Assembly (NCBI GenBank): GCA_023481335.1
Contig: JAMCWI010000106.1
Span: 1-8,842, forward strand
Direction of reading: 5' to 3'
Source: Bacillota bacterium
GTDB taxonomy: Bacteria; Bacillota; Desulfotomaculia; Desulfotomaculales; Desulfotomaculaceae
Length of the DNA stretch: 8,842 nt
The notes below the pieces were generated by a model, which worked only from the letters and a program-made list of their open reading frames with translations, did no database searches and was not told where the DNA came from. A program made the position numbers and the translations under genes. This document shows positions 1 through 6,466 of this stretch, piece after piece. Numbering within the stretch: the stretch's first letter is position 1; each line of letters starts with the position of its first letter.

Positions 1-645
1 TTCTTCAGGATCATTAATGGTTGTAATCAGGGTAGATAAGGCATGAATCATTCCGAAAAGCACCGGATTCTTGTCGATTCCCCGTTCACGGCACCACTGG
101 GCTACTGATACCTTTTCGTATTTATCGAACTCCTCCTTGCTTACTCTCGGCAAATAAAACTCCATGAATTCACGTTTGTTCTCTTTTAACATTTCTTCTA
201 TTTTGGGGTCCAGACTGCCCATATAATCAAGGTAGGATTGGTCGCCAATATAGGTGATGTTGGTATTTCCGGCAAATTTAACACCGGCCTTTTCCCCACT
301 GCCAATGATCGAGTCCAGATCGTAGAAATATCCTCTGCCATTTAAAGCAACCCCGTGGTATCCCACATCTATCTGGTAGCCTTCGAGCAGCCTGCTGGAG
401 ATAATCTCCTTTATGGACGGATTTGACTTGGCCAGCCAGGTGTATTGCTGGCCCAGCCTCTTCCGGTACCACTGCTCCCCATTGTCCATAATCTCCTCGC
501 CTTTGAAGGTGGTGGCCCGTCCTCCTACCCGGTCTGACTGCTCGGCCAATAATACCTTCCATCCTTCATGGGCCAGCAGTGAGGCCACCGTGAGACCTCC
601 TACGCCCGCACCCGCCACTATCGCATCATAGTTATTGCCTGTCAT
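1..645 (-). CDS. FAD-dependent oxidoreductase, phytoene-desaturase-like (N-terminal part, runs off left edge)
   Basis: The frame is open for 215 codons from ATG 645 to base 1 with no stop, so the gene continues outside the window. An AAAGGGG ribosome binding site lies about 9 nt before the ATG. The N-terminus is a dinucleotide-binding Rossmann fold: GAGVGG at residues 12-17, an acidic E35 at the end of the second strand where the adenine ribose is held, then RVGGRATTF at 39-47, the typical second FAD motif of the phytoene dehydrogenase / amine oxidase superfamily. A GYQIDVGYHG segment (89-98) resembles the substrate-side motif that follows in that superfamily, here after a longer than usual spacer. 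The gene is last in the visible minus-strand unit, 48 nt after the CoA-transferase. Its substrate is unknown. A role in redox chemistry on the same pathway is inferred from position only. Confidence 0.85.
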   Translation of the reverse strand, partial: MTGNNYDAIVAGAGVGGLTVASLLAHEGWKVLLAEQSDRVGGRATTFKGEEIMDNGEQWYRKRLGQQYTWLAKSNPSIKEIISSRLLEGYQIDVGYHGVALNGRGYFYDLDSIIGSGEKAGVKFAGNTNITYIGDQSYLDYMGSLDPKIEEMLKENKREFMEFYLPRVSKEEFDKYEKVSVAQWCRERGIDKNPVLFGMIHALSTLITTINDPEE

Positions 646-693
646 GGCAACAGCCCCTTTCAGTACAATTCACAAGAGCTTTTTTCCAGCTGC

Positions 694-1890
694 TTAAATT
701 ACCTTTATAACGCCGTCCTGGGCAAGTTTATTAATGTTCTCCTCCGGATAACCCAGGCTGCTGAGTATTTCACGGGTATGCTCTCCCAGCATGGGCGCGG
801 GCCCGCTTATCGAAGCCGGGGTGCGGGAAAATTTTATAGGAATATTTGCCGTAGACACCCGTCCCGCAATTGGATCGTCTATATCTACCACTATCCCTCT
901 TTCCTTAACGTGCGGCATGGCTAACACCTCATCAATATTCAAGATGGGGGAAACGGGATTGCCGCGCGCCTGCAACAACCCAATAATTTCATTAAGGGTA
1001 TGTTGACTCGACCACTTGCTTATTTCCTCGCTCAGTTCATCATAATTTTTGCAACGGCCGGGGTTGTCGGCAAAACGGGGATCGGTGGCAAGTTCCGGCC
1101 TTCCCATAATCTCACACAGCTGCTCCCATAATTTATTATTGGCTGCCGGTATAATGACCCATCGGTCATCCTTTGTAGGGTAGCTGTCAAAAGGAGCGAT
1201 GGTAGGCACCCTGTTGCCCGTCCTGCCCAGCAGTTTACCTTCCCAGGTATAGGTAGGCAGATCGTAATAACTTATAAGGACATCCTGCATTGAAATATCA
1301 ACATGCTGGCCCAGGCCGGTCTTCTCCCGGTTATAAAGCGCCGCCAGCAGGCCAATGCACCCAAAGGCCCCGCTGCTGGTATCTCCAATCAGCACACCCA
1401 CCCGGGTCGGCGGACCTCCCGGGTGACCGGTTACGCTCATAATCCCGGACATGGCCTGGCCAACGATATCATAACCAGGCAGGTGCGACATCGGCCCGGT
1501 CTGTCCGAATCCTGAAACAGATACCATAATCAATCCAGGGTTTATCCTGCTCAGAGTTTCGTAGTCAATTCCCCATCGTTTCATGGTGCCGGGCGTGAAG
1601 TTCTCCACCAGTACATCGGACTGCTTGGCCAGCTCTTTAATAATCTCCTGTCCCTCCGGCTTGTTCAGGTCTACGGCCAACCCCTTTTTTCCACGGTTCA
1701 TCCAGATAAAGCTGGAGCATATTCCGTTCTTCTGCGGCATAAAGTGCCTGGCATCGTCCCCTCGCACCGGATGCTCCACTTTAATTACATCCGCACCCAT
1801 ATCCACCAATAAATATGTTACAGTGGGACCGGCGATGACTATAGTGATGTCAATTACCTTTAGTCCTTCAAGCAGTTTGGATCTGGACAT
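694..1890 (-). CDS. CaiB/BaiF family (class III) CoA-transferase
   Basis: This 398-residue protein has the length and layout of class III CoA-transferases, which move CoA between acids through an aspartyl-CoA thioester in an interlocked dimer. The N-terminus carries the family's LEGLKVIDIT start and a GADVIKVEHP segment (33-41). The middle has VENFTPGTMKRWGIDY (95-110), and VGVLIGD places D170 where formyl-CoA transferase has its catalytic Asp169. The ATG at 1890 is chosen over an in-frame TTG at 1908 because AAAGG and GGGAAG lie upstream at usable spacing, and the TTG start would add six atypical residues. It begins 44 nt after the acyl-CoA dehydrogenase remnant and ends 48 nt before the FAD oxidoreductase, so co-transcription is likely. 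The CoA donor and acceptor cannot be deduced. Activation of the pathway's entry acid, or of acetoacetate made by the BKACE, are both plausible. Confidence 0.92.
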   Translation of the reverse strand: MSRSKLLEGLKVIDITIVIAGPTVTYLLVDMGADVIKVEHPVRGDDARHFMPQKNGICSSFIWMNRGKKGLAVDLNKPEGQEIIKELAKQSDVLVENFTPGTMKRWGIDYETLSRINPGLIMVSVSGFGQTGPMSHLPGYDIVGQAMSGIMSVTGHPGGPPTRVGVLIGDTSSGAFGCIGLLAALYNREKTGLGQHVDISMQDVLISYYDLPTYTWEGKLLGRTGNRVPTIAPFDSYPTKDDRWVIIPAANNKLWEQLCEIMGRPELATDPRFADNPGRCKNYDELSEEISKWSSQHTLNEIIGLLQARGNPVSPILNIDEVLAMPHVKERGIVVDIDDPIAGRVSTANIPIKFSRTPASISGPAPMLGEHTREILSSLGYPEENINKLAQDGVIKVI

Positions 1891-1934
1891 TACTTCCCAT
1901 CCTTTCAATATTGAATTTCAGACCTTGAAAACAC

Positions 1935-2099
1935 TTAATGCTTCCGCTTATACTCACGGTAGATCTGATCAGCGATAATAACCCGCTGGATTTCGGAAGT
2001 ACCCTCTCCCAGAGTTCCCAGGCGGGCCTCTCTGGACAGCCGTTCCAGAGGATAGCTGCGGGTATATCCATACCCGCCGTGGATCTGCAGGGCCTCGTA
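1935..2099 (-). pseudogene. C-terminal remnant of a second acyl-CoA dehydrogenase
   Basis: A 54-codon open stretch ending in TAA at 1935-1937 has no start codon but translates to an unmistakable ACAD C-terminus. It contains EALQIHGGYGYTRSYPLERL and then GEGTSEIQRVIIA, where the Glu of GEGT is the canonical catalytic-base position, and it ends in REYKRKH. It is clearly different from the C-terminus of the intact ACAD just upstream (EALQVFGGYGYTREY, VDGTNQIQRMII), so it is a paralogue and not a duplicated tail. The fragment follows a good ribosome binding site (2105-2114) but no initiator lies between them. The simplest reading is a tandem ACAD gene that lost its start and about 85% of its length by internal deletion. 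An assembly collapse is the alternative. It is presumably non-functional. Confidence 0.85.
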
Positions 2100-2104
2100 A
2101 GTAA

Positions 2105-2114
2105 CTCTCCTTTT
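2105..2114 (-). promoter_or_regulatory. Orphan ribosome binding site of the deleted acyl-CoA dehydrogenase
   Basis: AAAAGGAGAG on the minus strand starts 1 nt after the TAA of the intact ACAD. No ATG, GTG or TTG in the remnant's frame follows at usable distance. The sequence passes straight into the C-terminal ACAD coding remnant. It therefore looks like the surviving translation signal of the lost gene and marks the upstream deletion end to within about ten bases. Confidence 0.6.
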
Positions 2115-2115
2115 A

Positions 2116-3267
2116 TTAAAAAAATGAATCTTTCACCAGCTGAGATCCGATGATCATTCTCTGAATCTGGTTGGTTCCATCAACGATCTGCGTAATCCGG
2201 GCATCCCGGACCAGCTTTTCCATGCCGTATTCCCTTGTGTATCCATACCCGCCGAACACCTGCAGAGCCTCGTTGGTGGCCTTAACCACCATATCGGAAC
2301 AATAGGTTTTACAGATGGCCGATTCAAGGGAAAAGGGACGGTTCTGATCGCACAGCCAAGCCGCATGGTAATACATATTGCGGCCGGTAACCACTCCGAT
2401 GGCTATGTCGGCCAGTATAAACTGTATGGCCTGGAAGGAGCCTATCGCTTTACCGAACTGCACCCGCTGCCTGGCATAACTTACAGCGGCATCAAGGGCT
2501 GCCTGGGCGGTGCCCACTGATGACGCCCCTACGCTTACCCGGGCCTTGTCCAGGGTCCCCAGAGCCAGTCTGGCCCCCATCCCTTCCTCGCCGATGCGGT
2601 CTTCAACCGGAACCCGAACGTTTTCCAGAATAACCTCCGCGGTATCGGAGGCCCGGATGCCCATCTTCTTTTCCTTCTTGCCTACCGAGACGCCGGGGAT
2701 GCCCGCCGGCACATAAAAGGCGGTTACCCCCTTTACTCCCAGGCTTTTATCTACTGTGGCAAAAATAACGTACTGGTGGGCCACCCCGCCATTGGTAATG
2801 AAACACTTGGAACCGTTGAGAATGTAGTAATCTCCTTCGCGCCGGGCGGTGGTGGACATGCTGCCGATGTCGGAACCGGCGTTCGGCTCGGTCAGCCCAA
2901 AGGCCGCCAGAGCGGGGCCCTCAACCAGAGGCCTGAGCATGCGGGCTTTTTGCTCATCCGTGGCGCCGATGAGAATGGGCAGCGTTCCCAGGGTATTGGC
3001 GGGGATAAAGGTGGTTAACCCGGCGCATCCATAGCCCATTTCTTCCACTATGAGGCAGTAAGTCAGGAAATCAAGGCCAGGCCCGCCAAATTCTTCCGGG
3101 ATTGAGGTATTCATTAGGCCTACGTCCCAGGCCTTCTTTACCAGGTCAAAGTTAAATCTTTCTTCTTCATCGTGCTGGAGGGCAATGGGTATAACCTCTT
3201 TTTTAACAAAATCCCGGGCCATGCGGCGAATATCTTCCTGTTCACCGGTCAGTTCAAAACTTACCAT
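2116..3267 (-). CDS. Acyl-CoA dehydrogenase
   Basis: This 383-residue protein has the usual length of short/medium-chain acyl-CoA dehydrogenases, FAD enzymes that form a 2,3-enoyl-CoA and normally pass electrons to ETF. Visible family signatures are AAFGLTEPNAGSD (121-133), KCFITNGG (154-161), the RQRVQFGKAIGSFQ segment (267-279) and EALQVFGGYGYTREYGMEKL (333-352). In IVDGTNQIQR (361-370), D363 stands where MCAD-type enzymes have the catalytic Glu of YEGT. The alternative Glu of isovaleryl-CoA dehydrogenases (LDxER) is Ala here (A242 in LDKAR). Asp would have to be the base, or the substrate or reaction differs. The ATG at 3267 has AGGAG about 10 nt upstream. It starts 18 nt after the enoyl-CoA hydratase stop, so the two are surely co-transcribed. 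The protein ends in a seven-T run just before its TAA. Chain-length preference is not readable. Confidence 0.95.
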   Translation of the reverse strand: MVSFELTGEQEDIRRMARDFVKKEVIPIALQHDEEERFNFDLVKKAWDVGLMNTSIPEEFGGPGLDFLTYCLIVEEMGYGCAGLTTFIPANTLGTLPILIGATDEQKARMLRPLVEGPALAAFGLTEPNAGSDIGSMSTTARREGDYYILNGSKCFITNGGVAHQYVIFATVDKSLGVKGVTAFYVPAGIPGVSVGKKEKKMGIRASDTAEVILENVRVPVEDRIGEEGMGARLALGTLDKARVSVGASSVGTAQAALDAAVSYARQRVQFGKAIGSFQAIQFILADIAIGVVTGRNMYYHAAWLCDQNRPFSLESAICKTYCSDMVVKATNEALQVFGGYGYTREYGMEKLVRDARITQIVDGTNQIQRMIIGSQLVKDSFF

Positions 3268-3285
3268 TTATTGTCAGCTCCTGTT

Positions 3286-4074
3286 CTATCTTCCTTTAAA
3301 TTGCGGGCGTCTCTTCTCGCTGAAGGAACGCATCCCTTCTTTTTGATCCTCGGTGGCAAACAAAATTGCAAAATTTCGCGCCTCAATGAGGCTGCCGGTG
3401 GACAGGTCCACTTCCATGCCCTGATTAATCGCCGATTTTGCCATCATGAGGGCGATTGCCCCTTTACTGGCAATTTTTCGCGCCAGCTTCATGGTTTCTT
3501 CCATCAGGGACTCCACCGGGACCACCTTGTTAACCAGCCCCAGGCGCTCTGCGGTTTGTGCGTCGATAGTATCGCCGGTGAAAATCATTTCCTTGGCCTT
3601 GCGCTTACCAATCATTCTCGGAAGCCGCTGGGTGCCTCCGGCGCCGGGAATAATCCCCAGCTTGATTTCCGGCAGGCCAAAGACCGCCGTTTCGGATGCC
3701 ACCGCCAAATCGCAGGCCAGGGCCATTTCCGTTCCCCCGCCCAAGGCAAAGCCGCTGACTGCCGCGATGACCGGTTTGTTCAGGTTGTCAATCCGGTCGT
3801 AACACTCCCGGCCAAATTCCTTGTAAAAACTTTGGGCTACATACACCGGATTCATGATTTCCATCTGGCGTACATCTCCACCGGCGGAAAATACCTCCGT
3901 TCCCCCGGTTAAAACCACCACCCTGGTGCCGCTATCCTCAGCAACCTCCCTGATAGCCCGTGAAATATCCGCCATCATTTCCTGGCTCATGGCGTTTTTA
4001 TTCTCCGGCCTGTTGAACTTAATAACGGTAACCCCGTCTTCATGCTTTTCCAGCAAAATGTTAGCGTATTCCAT
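3286..4074 (-). CDS. Enoyl-CoA hydratase (crotonase family)
   Basis: This 262-residue crotonase is expected to add water to trans-2-enoyl-CoA to give (S)-3-hydroxyacyl-CoA. The oxyanion-hole segments are FSAGGDV (62-68) and ALGGGTEMALACD (110-122). Both catalytic acids of true hydratases are present: E116 in GGGTE and E136 in FGLPEI, matching Glu144 and Glu164 of rat crotonase. This argues against an isomerase, decarboxylase or hydrolase member of the superfamily. GIIPGAGGTQRLPR (140-153) is also standard. The ATG at 4074 gives the family's normal N-terminus, with purine-rich GAGGGG and TGAGG upstream. A longer start at 4152 would overlap the preceding gene and add 26 residues without similarity. 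It lies 28 nt after the 3-hydroxyacyl-CoA dehydrogenase and 18 nt before the ACAD. With those two it forms a complete core of one beta-oxidation turn. Confidence 0.94.
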   Translation of the reverse strand: MEYANILLEKHEDGVTVIKFNRPENKNAMSQEMMADISRAIREVAEDSGTRVVVLTGGTEVFSAGGDVRQMEIMNPVYVAQSFYKEFGRECYDRIDNLNKPVIAAVSGFALGGGTEMALACDLAVASETAVFGLPEIKLGIIPGAGGTQRLPRMIGKRKAKEMIFTGDTIDAQTAERLGLVNKVVPVESLMEETMKLARKIASKGAIALMMAKSAINQGMEVDLSTGSLIEARNFAILFATEDQKEGMRSFSEKRRPQFKGR

Positions 4075-4102
4075 CCGAGCCTCAGCCCCTCTATCATTCT
4101 TT

Positions 4103-4963
4103 TTACTTTTTGGTATAATCGTAAAACCCCCGGCCGGCTTTACGGCCCACATGACCTGCTTCTACCATACGGTGCATCAGTGAAGGCGGGTAAAATTTAG
4201 GGTCCCCGGTATCCTGGTAGATAGCCAGGGCAGCCTGGTAAGTAGTATCAATGCCGGTCATATCAATCAACTCCAGCGGCCCCATGGGGTAGTTGTACCC
4301 CAGGCGGTAGCCCTTATCAATATCCTCCGCTGTGGCCACCCCATCCTGAACGCAGCGAATAGCTTCCATAACCCAGGGCATTCCGATCCGGTTAAGTAAG
4401 AATCCCGCGCAGTCCATACGGCAAACCACAAAATCTTTACCTATCTTTAAGGTGAATTCCTTGACCAGATTCAGTGTTTCCTCGGAAGTGGATAATCCGC
4501 AGACCAGTTCCACCAGCCGCATCATGGGCACCGGGCTGAAAAAGTGCGTGCCCACCACCCGGCTTGGCCTGTTGGTGGCGGCCGCCAGCTTGCTGATGGG
4601 AATTGCCGAGGTATTGCTGGCAATGACCACCTCGGGGCGGCACAACTGGTCCAGTTTTTTAAATACCTCCAGCTTAAGCTCCAGATTCTCCGGCACCACC
4701 TCAATCACCAGGTCAGCTTCCGCAGCCCGGTTGATGTCGGTGGTTACCTGAATGCGGGCTAAAGCTCCGCCCTTTTGCTCCGTGGTAATGGCTCCTTTTT
4801 TAATGAAACGGTCTAAGGACTTATCAATGGTGGCCAGCGCCCTATCCAAAAAAATATTGTCCACATCGCTCATAATAACCTGGTAGCCGGCCACAGCCGA
4901 AACCTGGGCAATGCCGTTTCCCATTAACCCGGCGCCAACTACGAATACTTTTTTAACTTCCAT
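4103..4963 (-). CDS. 3-hydroxyacyl-CoA (3-hydroxybutyryl-CoA) dehydrogenase, NAD-dependent type
   Basis: This 286-residue single-domain enzyme oxidises (S)-3-hydroxyacyl-CoA to 3-ketoacyl-CoA. The N-terminal Rossmann fold shows GAGLMG at 10-15, and an Asp (D33) at the end of the second strand suggests NAD over NADP. The catalytic set is complete and correctly spaced: S119 in SNTSA, H140 in GTHFFSPVP, E152 in VELV, and N191 in GFLLNRI. The C-terminal MGPLELIDMTGID motif (227-239) is typical of 3-hydroxybutyryl-CoA dehydrogenases, as is the length. AAGGAGA about 8 nt before the ATG is an excellent ribosome binding site. It follows the BKACE gene after 94 AT-rich bases, the largest gap in this unit, so a weak internal promoter there cannot be excluded. 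Short-chain substrates are likely but not proven. Confidence 0.95.
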   Translation of the reverse strand: MEVKKVFVVGAGLMGNGIAQVSAVAGYQVIMSDVDNIFLDRALATIDKSLDRFIKKGAITTEQKGGALARIQVTTDINRAAEADLVIEVVPENLELKLEVFKKLDQLCRPEVVIASNTSAIPISKLAAATNRPSRVVGTHFFSPVPMMRLVELVCGLSTSEETLNLVKEFTLKIGKDFVVCRMDCAGFLLNRIGMPWVMEAIRCVQDGVATAEDIDKGYRLGYNYPMGPLELIDMTGIDTTYQAALAIYQDTGDPKFYPPSLMHRMVEAGHVGRKAGRGFYDYTKK

Positions 4964-5057
4964 AGATATCGTCTCCTTAATTATGATGTGAAATATAATT
5001 TTTCCATCAATCTATTGTTTCGCGAGTATTGAACACTAATATTAATCCTTTCGCTTA

Positions 5058-5942
5058 TTACCTTTCCGGAAGATTCAGCAATACCCGGGCTTCCTCCGGC
5101 GTGGCCGGCCCGCGTCCTATAGTGCTGCCCATCTTCACCGCCAGGGCCACCTGCTCATAGCTCCCCCTGGCCAACACACCTTCCGATATCCAAATGTTGT
5201 CCTCCAGACCAACCCGGACATTTCCGCCCAGGGCCAGAGAAAGCATATTGCAAACCGGCTGAAGCTTGGGGCCAATCGAAGTCGCCACCCAGGTAATACC
5301 ATCGGGAGCGCCGGCGATATATTGCGCCAGATTGCCCACAGAAAAAGGCATGCCCCCGGCGATGCCGAAGAGAAAATTGTAATGCCGGGGCTCTTCAAAA
5401 ACACCTTGCAGGCTGGTTAGCCTTACGTTCTCCATATGCCCCAGATCATAGACCTCCAACTCCGGCTTAACCTTATTTTCCTTCATGACCCTGGCAAAAC
5501 TGCTTAGCATGGCAAAAGTGTTCTCAAACACTGTTTCGGTTATTAACTCGCCGGTTTTACGGTTAATCAGCGCGAAATTCATGCTGCCGGTGTTTAGTGA
5601 GGCCATATCGGGCTTAATGACCTCTATCGGCTTGATCCTTGCCTCTGCCGGGACTCCCGCTCTGATGGCCGTACTGAGGTTTATCAGTATTGGGCATCTT
5701 TCCCGGACAGCATCAACCACCCGTTGTATCTGGTCTATATTTTCCGTGGGGAGGCCGGTCTGAGGATCCCGGGCGTGTATATGTACAACTGCAGCTCCCT
5801 CCTGGTAGCACCTATACGCCTCTTCAGCAAACTCTTCCGCTGTGTAAGGCACCGCCGGATTCTGATCTTTCATTGTGGCAGCGCCGGTAAGAGCGGCACA
5901 TATAACATACTTCTTATTGGGTCTCAGGACATCAATTTCCAT
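5058..5942 (-). CDS. BKACE / DUF849 beta-keto acid cleavage enzyme (Kce-like)
   Basis: This family catalyses a zinc-dependent exchange: a beta-keto acid plus acetyl-CoA gives acetoacetate plus a new acyl-CoA. Numbered from the ATG at 5942 (294 residues), the zinc ligands are H54 and H56 in VVHIHARD and E247 in GLEDN. D248, R243, S90 and S120 fill the other active-site positions of Kce. A22, in TGAATMKDQNP, stands where Kce of lysine fermentation has Glu14, which holds the substrate's amino group. 3-Keto-5-aminohexanoate is therefore an unlikely substrate. Other family motifs are LNTGSMNF and GIAGGMPFSVGNL. The gene is first in the minus-strand unit, facing the thiolase across the intergenic region. 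The neighbouring CoA-transferase and thiolase could handle the acetoacetate it makes. The true beta-keto acid is unknown. Confidence 0.9.
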   Translation of the reverse strand: MEIDVLRPNKKYVICAALTGAATMKDQNPAVPYTAEEFAEEAYRCYQEGAAVVHIHARDPQTGLPTENIDQIQRVVDAVRERCPILINLSTAIRAGVPAEARIKPIEVIKPDMASLNTGSMNFALINRKTGELITETVFENTFAMLSSFARVMKENKVKPELEVYDLGHMENVRLTSLQGVFEEPRHYNFLFGIAGGMPFSVGNLAQYIAGAPDGITWVATSIGPKLQPVCNMLSLALGGNVRVGLEDNIWISEGVLARGSYEQVALAVKMGSTIGRGPATPEEARVLLNLPER

Positions 5943-5952
5943 AACCTGCATG

Positions 5953-5960
5953 CCTCCTTA
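5953..5960 (-). promoter_or_regulatory. Ribosome binding site that decides the BKACE start
   Basis: TAAGGAGG is a near-perfect anti-Shine-Dalgarno match. It sits only 1 nt before the first in-frame ATG (5951) but 10 nt before the second ATG (5942). The second is therefore the better initiator, giving a protein that begins MEIDVLRPNKKYV. Confidence 0.65.
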
Positions 5961-6035
5961 GATTGCTGTATTCTCTGCTTACGATTTTTGAATCTCTTTG
6001 AATATGATGTTCTAACTCCTTTCAATTTTGAATAG

Positions 6036-6065
6036 TGCAAAAATTTATTTGGTTATATTTTTGCA
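6036..6065. repeat. Perfect inverted repeat, possible operator for the minus-strand unit
   Basis: TGCAAAAAT (6036-6044) and its exact reverse complement ATTTTTGCA (6057-6065) are separated by 12 bp. The half-site centres lie 21 bp apart, about two helical turns, which suits a dimeric regulator on one DNA face. It lies about 95 bp upstream of the BKACE start. An RNA hairpin is also possible, but its stem would be A/U-rich and weak. The regulator is not in the window. Confidence 0.4.
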
Positions 6066-6111
6066 ATTACCATGCCCACTTTTTCAGCAGTATCTAATAA
6101 TTCTCACCTGG

Positions 6112-6125
6112 TTATTTATAAATAA
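6112..6125. repeat. 14-bp perfect AT palindrome
   Basis: TTATTTATAAATAA is identical on both strands. It is nearly central between the divergent starts and could be an operator or part of overlapping -10 elements. Such AT-only palindromes also arise by chance in AT-rich DNA, so functional support is weak. Confidence 0.25.
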
Positions 6126-6357
6126 GAATTTTATTCAAATTTTTTATTTAAACGCCTTATTCTAAACCAATGAAAACGATAATTAAGTACAATTTATGCA
6201 CTTAATCATTGTTGCATTCAGGTGAAGTTATTTGCGCAAACAATAACATCGGTGCAATTCATGTACATAACGGTTTTTAAGCTCAACATAGTTGACAAGG
6301 CTTATGCGCATGCCTTCCGTGCGGATATGAGCCTCCCGTTTAATTTGCCGGTATTGC

Positions 6358-6370
6358 TATAACATATAAT
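6358..6370 (+). promoter_or_regulatory. Candidate -10 region for the thiolase unit
   Basis: TATAAC (6358-6363), preceded by TG at 6355-6356 as an extended -10, and a consensus TATAAT (6365-6370) overlap closely, about 97-109 nt before the thiolase ATG. The best upstream -35 match is poor (TTTGCC or TTGCCG near 6344-6350, with a short spacer). A sigma-A promoter here is plausible but not established. Confidence 0.3.
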
Positions 6371-6466
6371 CCTATTAAGGCACCCTTATTGCATAAACTT
6401 ATCCCAATGGAAATGCATGGTGTTTCGCTGCCATGAATAGGCTTTATTTTCAGAAAGGAGAAAGCA

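Larger units (their letters stand above)
5961..6466. other. AT-rich divergent intergenic region
   Basis: About 500 bp separate the divergent BKACE and thiolase starts, and no credible coding frame lies here. Base composition is visibly more AT-rich than the flanking genes. It must hold the promoters of both units. It contains a 30-bp inverted repeat (6036-6065), a 14-bp AT palindrome (6112-6125), GTTATT-N9-AATAAC (6227-6247) with the palindrome TTTGCGCAAA inside (6231-6240), ATGTACAT (6261-6268), ATGCGCAT (6304-6311), and seven TGCA cores. TTGACA at 6292-6297 looks like a -35 box but has no fitting -10 at 16-18 bp. A well-supported promoter for the minus unit was not found. Confidence 0.6.

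Noticed and set aside
2104..2135. A programmed frameshift at the seven-T run that would fuse the intact ACAD to the downstream ACAD fragment.
   Set aside because: Removing one T would join the frames, but the product would have two ACAD C-termini. The AAAAGGAGAG in between is better explained as the ribosome binding site of a lost gene.
3172..3912. A 246-codon plus-strand open frame.
   Set aside because: It lies antisense across the enoyl-CoA hydratase and the start of the ACAD, both with complete catalytic motifs. Its translation shows no recognisable domain and no good ribosome binding site.
6197..6217. A sigma-54 promoter around TGCAC...TTGCA.
   Set aside because: The spacing between the two half-elements is about 10 bp instead of 5, and the invariant GG of the -24 element is absent.
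6292..6297. A consensus TTGACA as a -35 box of the thiolase promoter.
   Set aside because: No -10-like hexamer lies 16-18 bp downstream. The nearest candidates are much too far.
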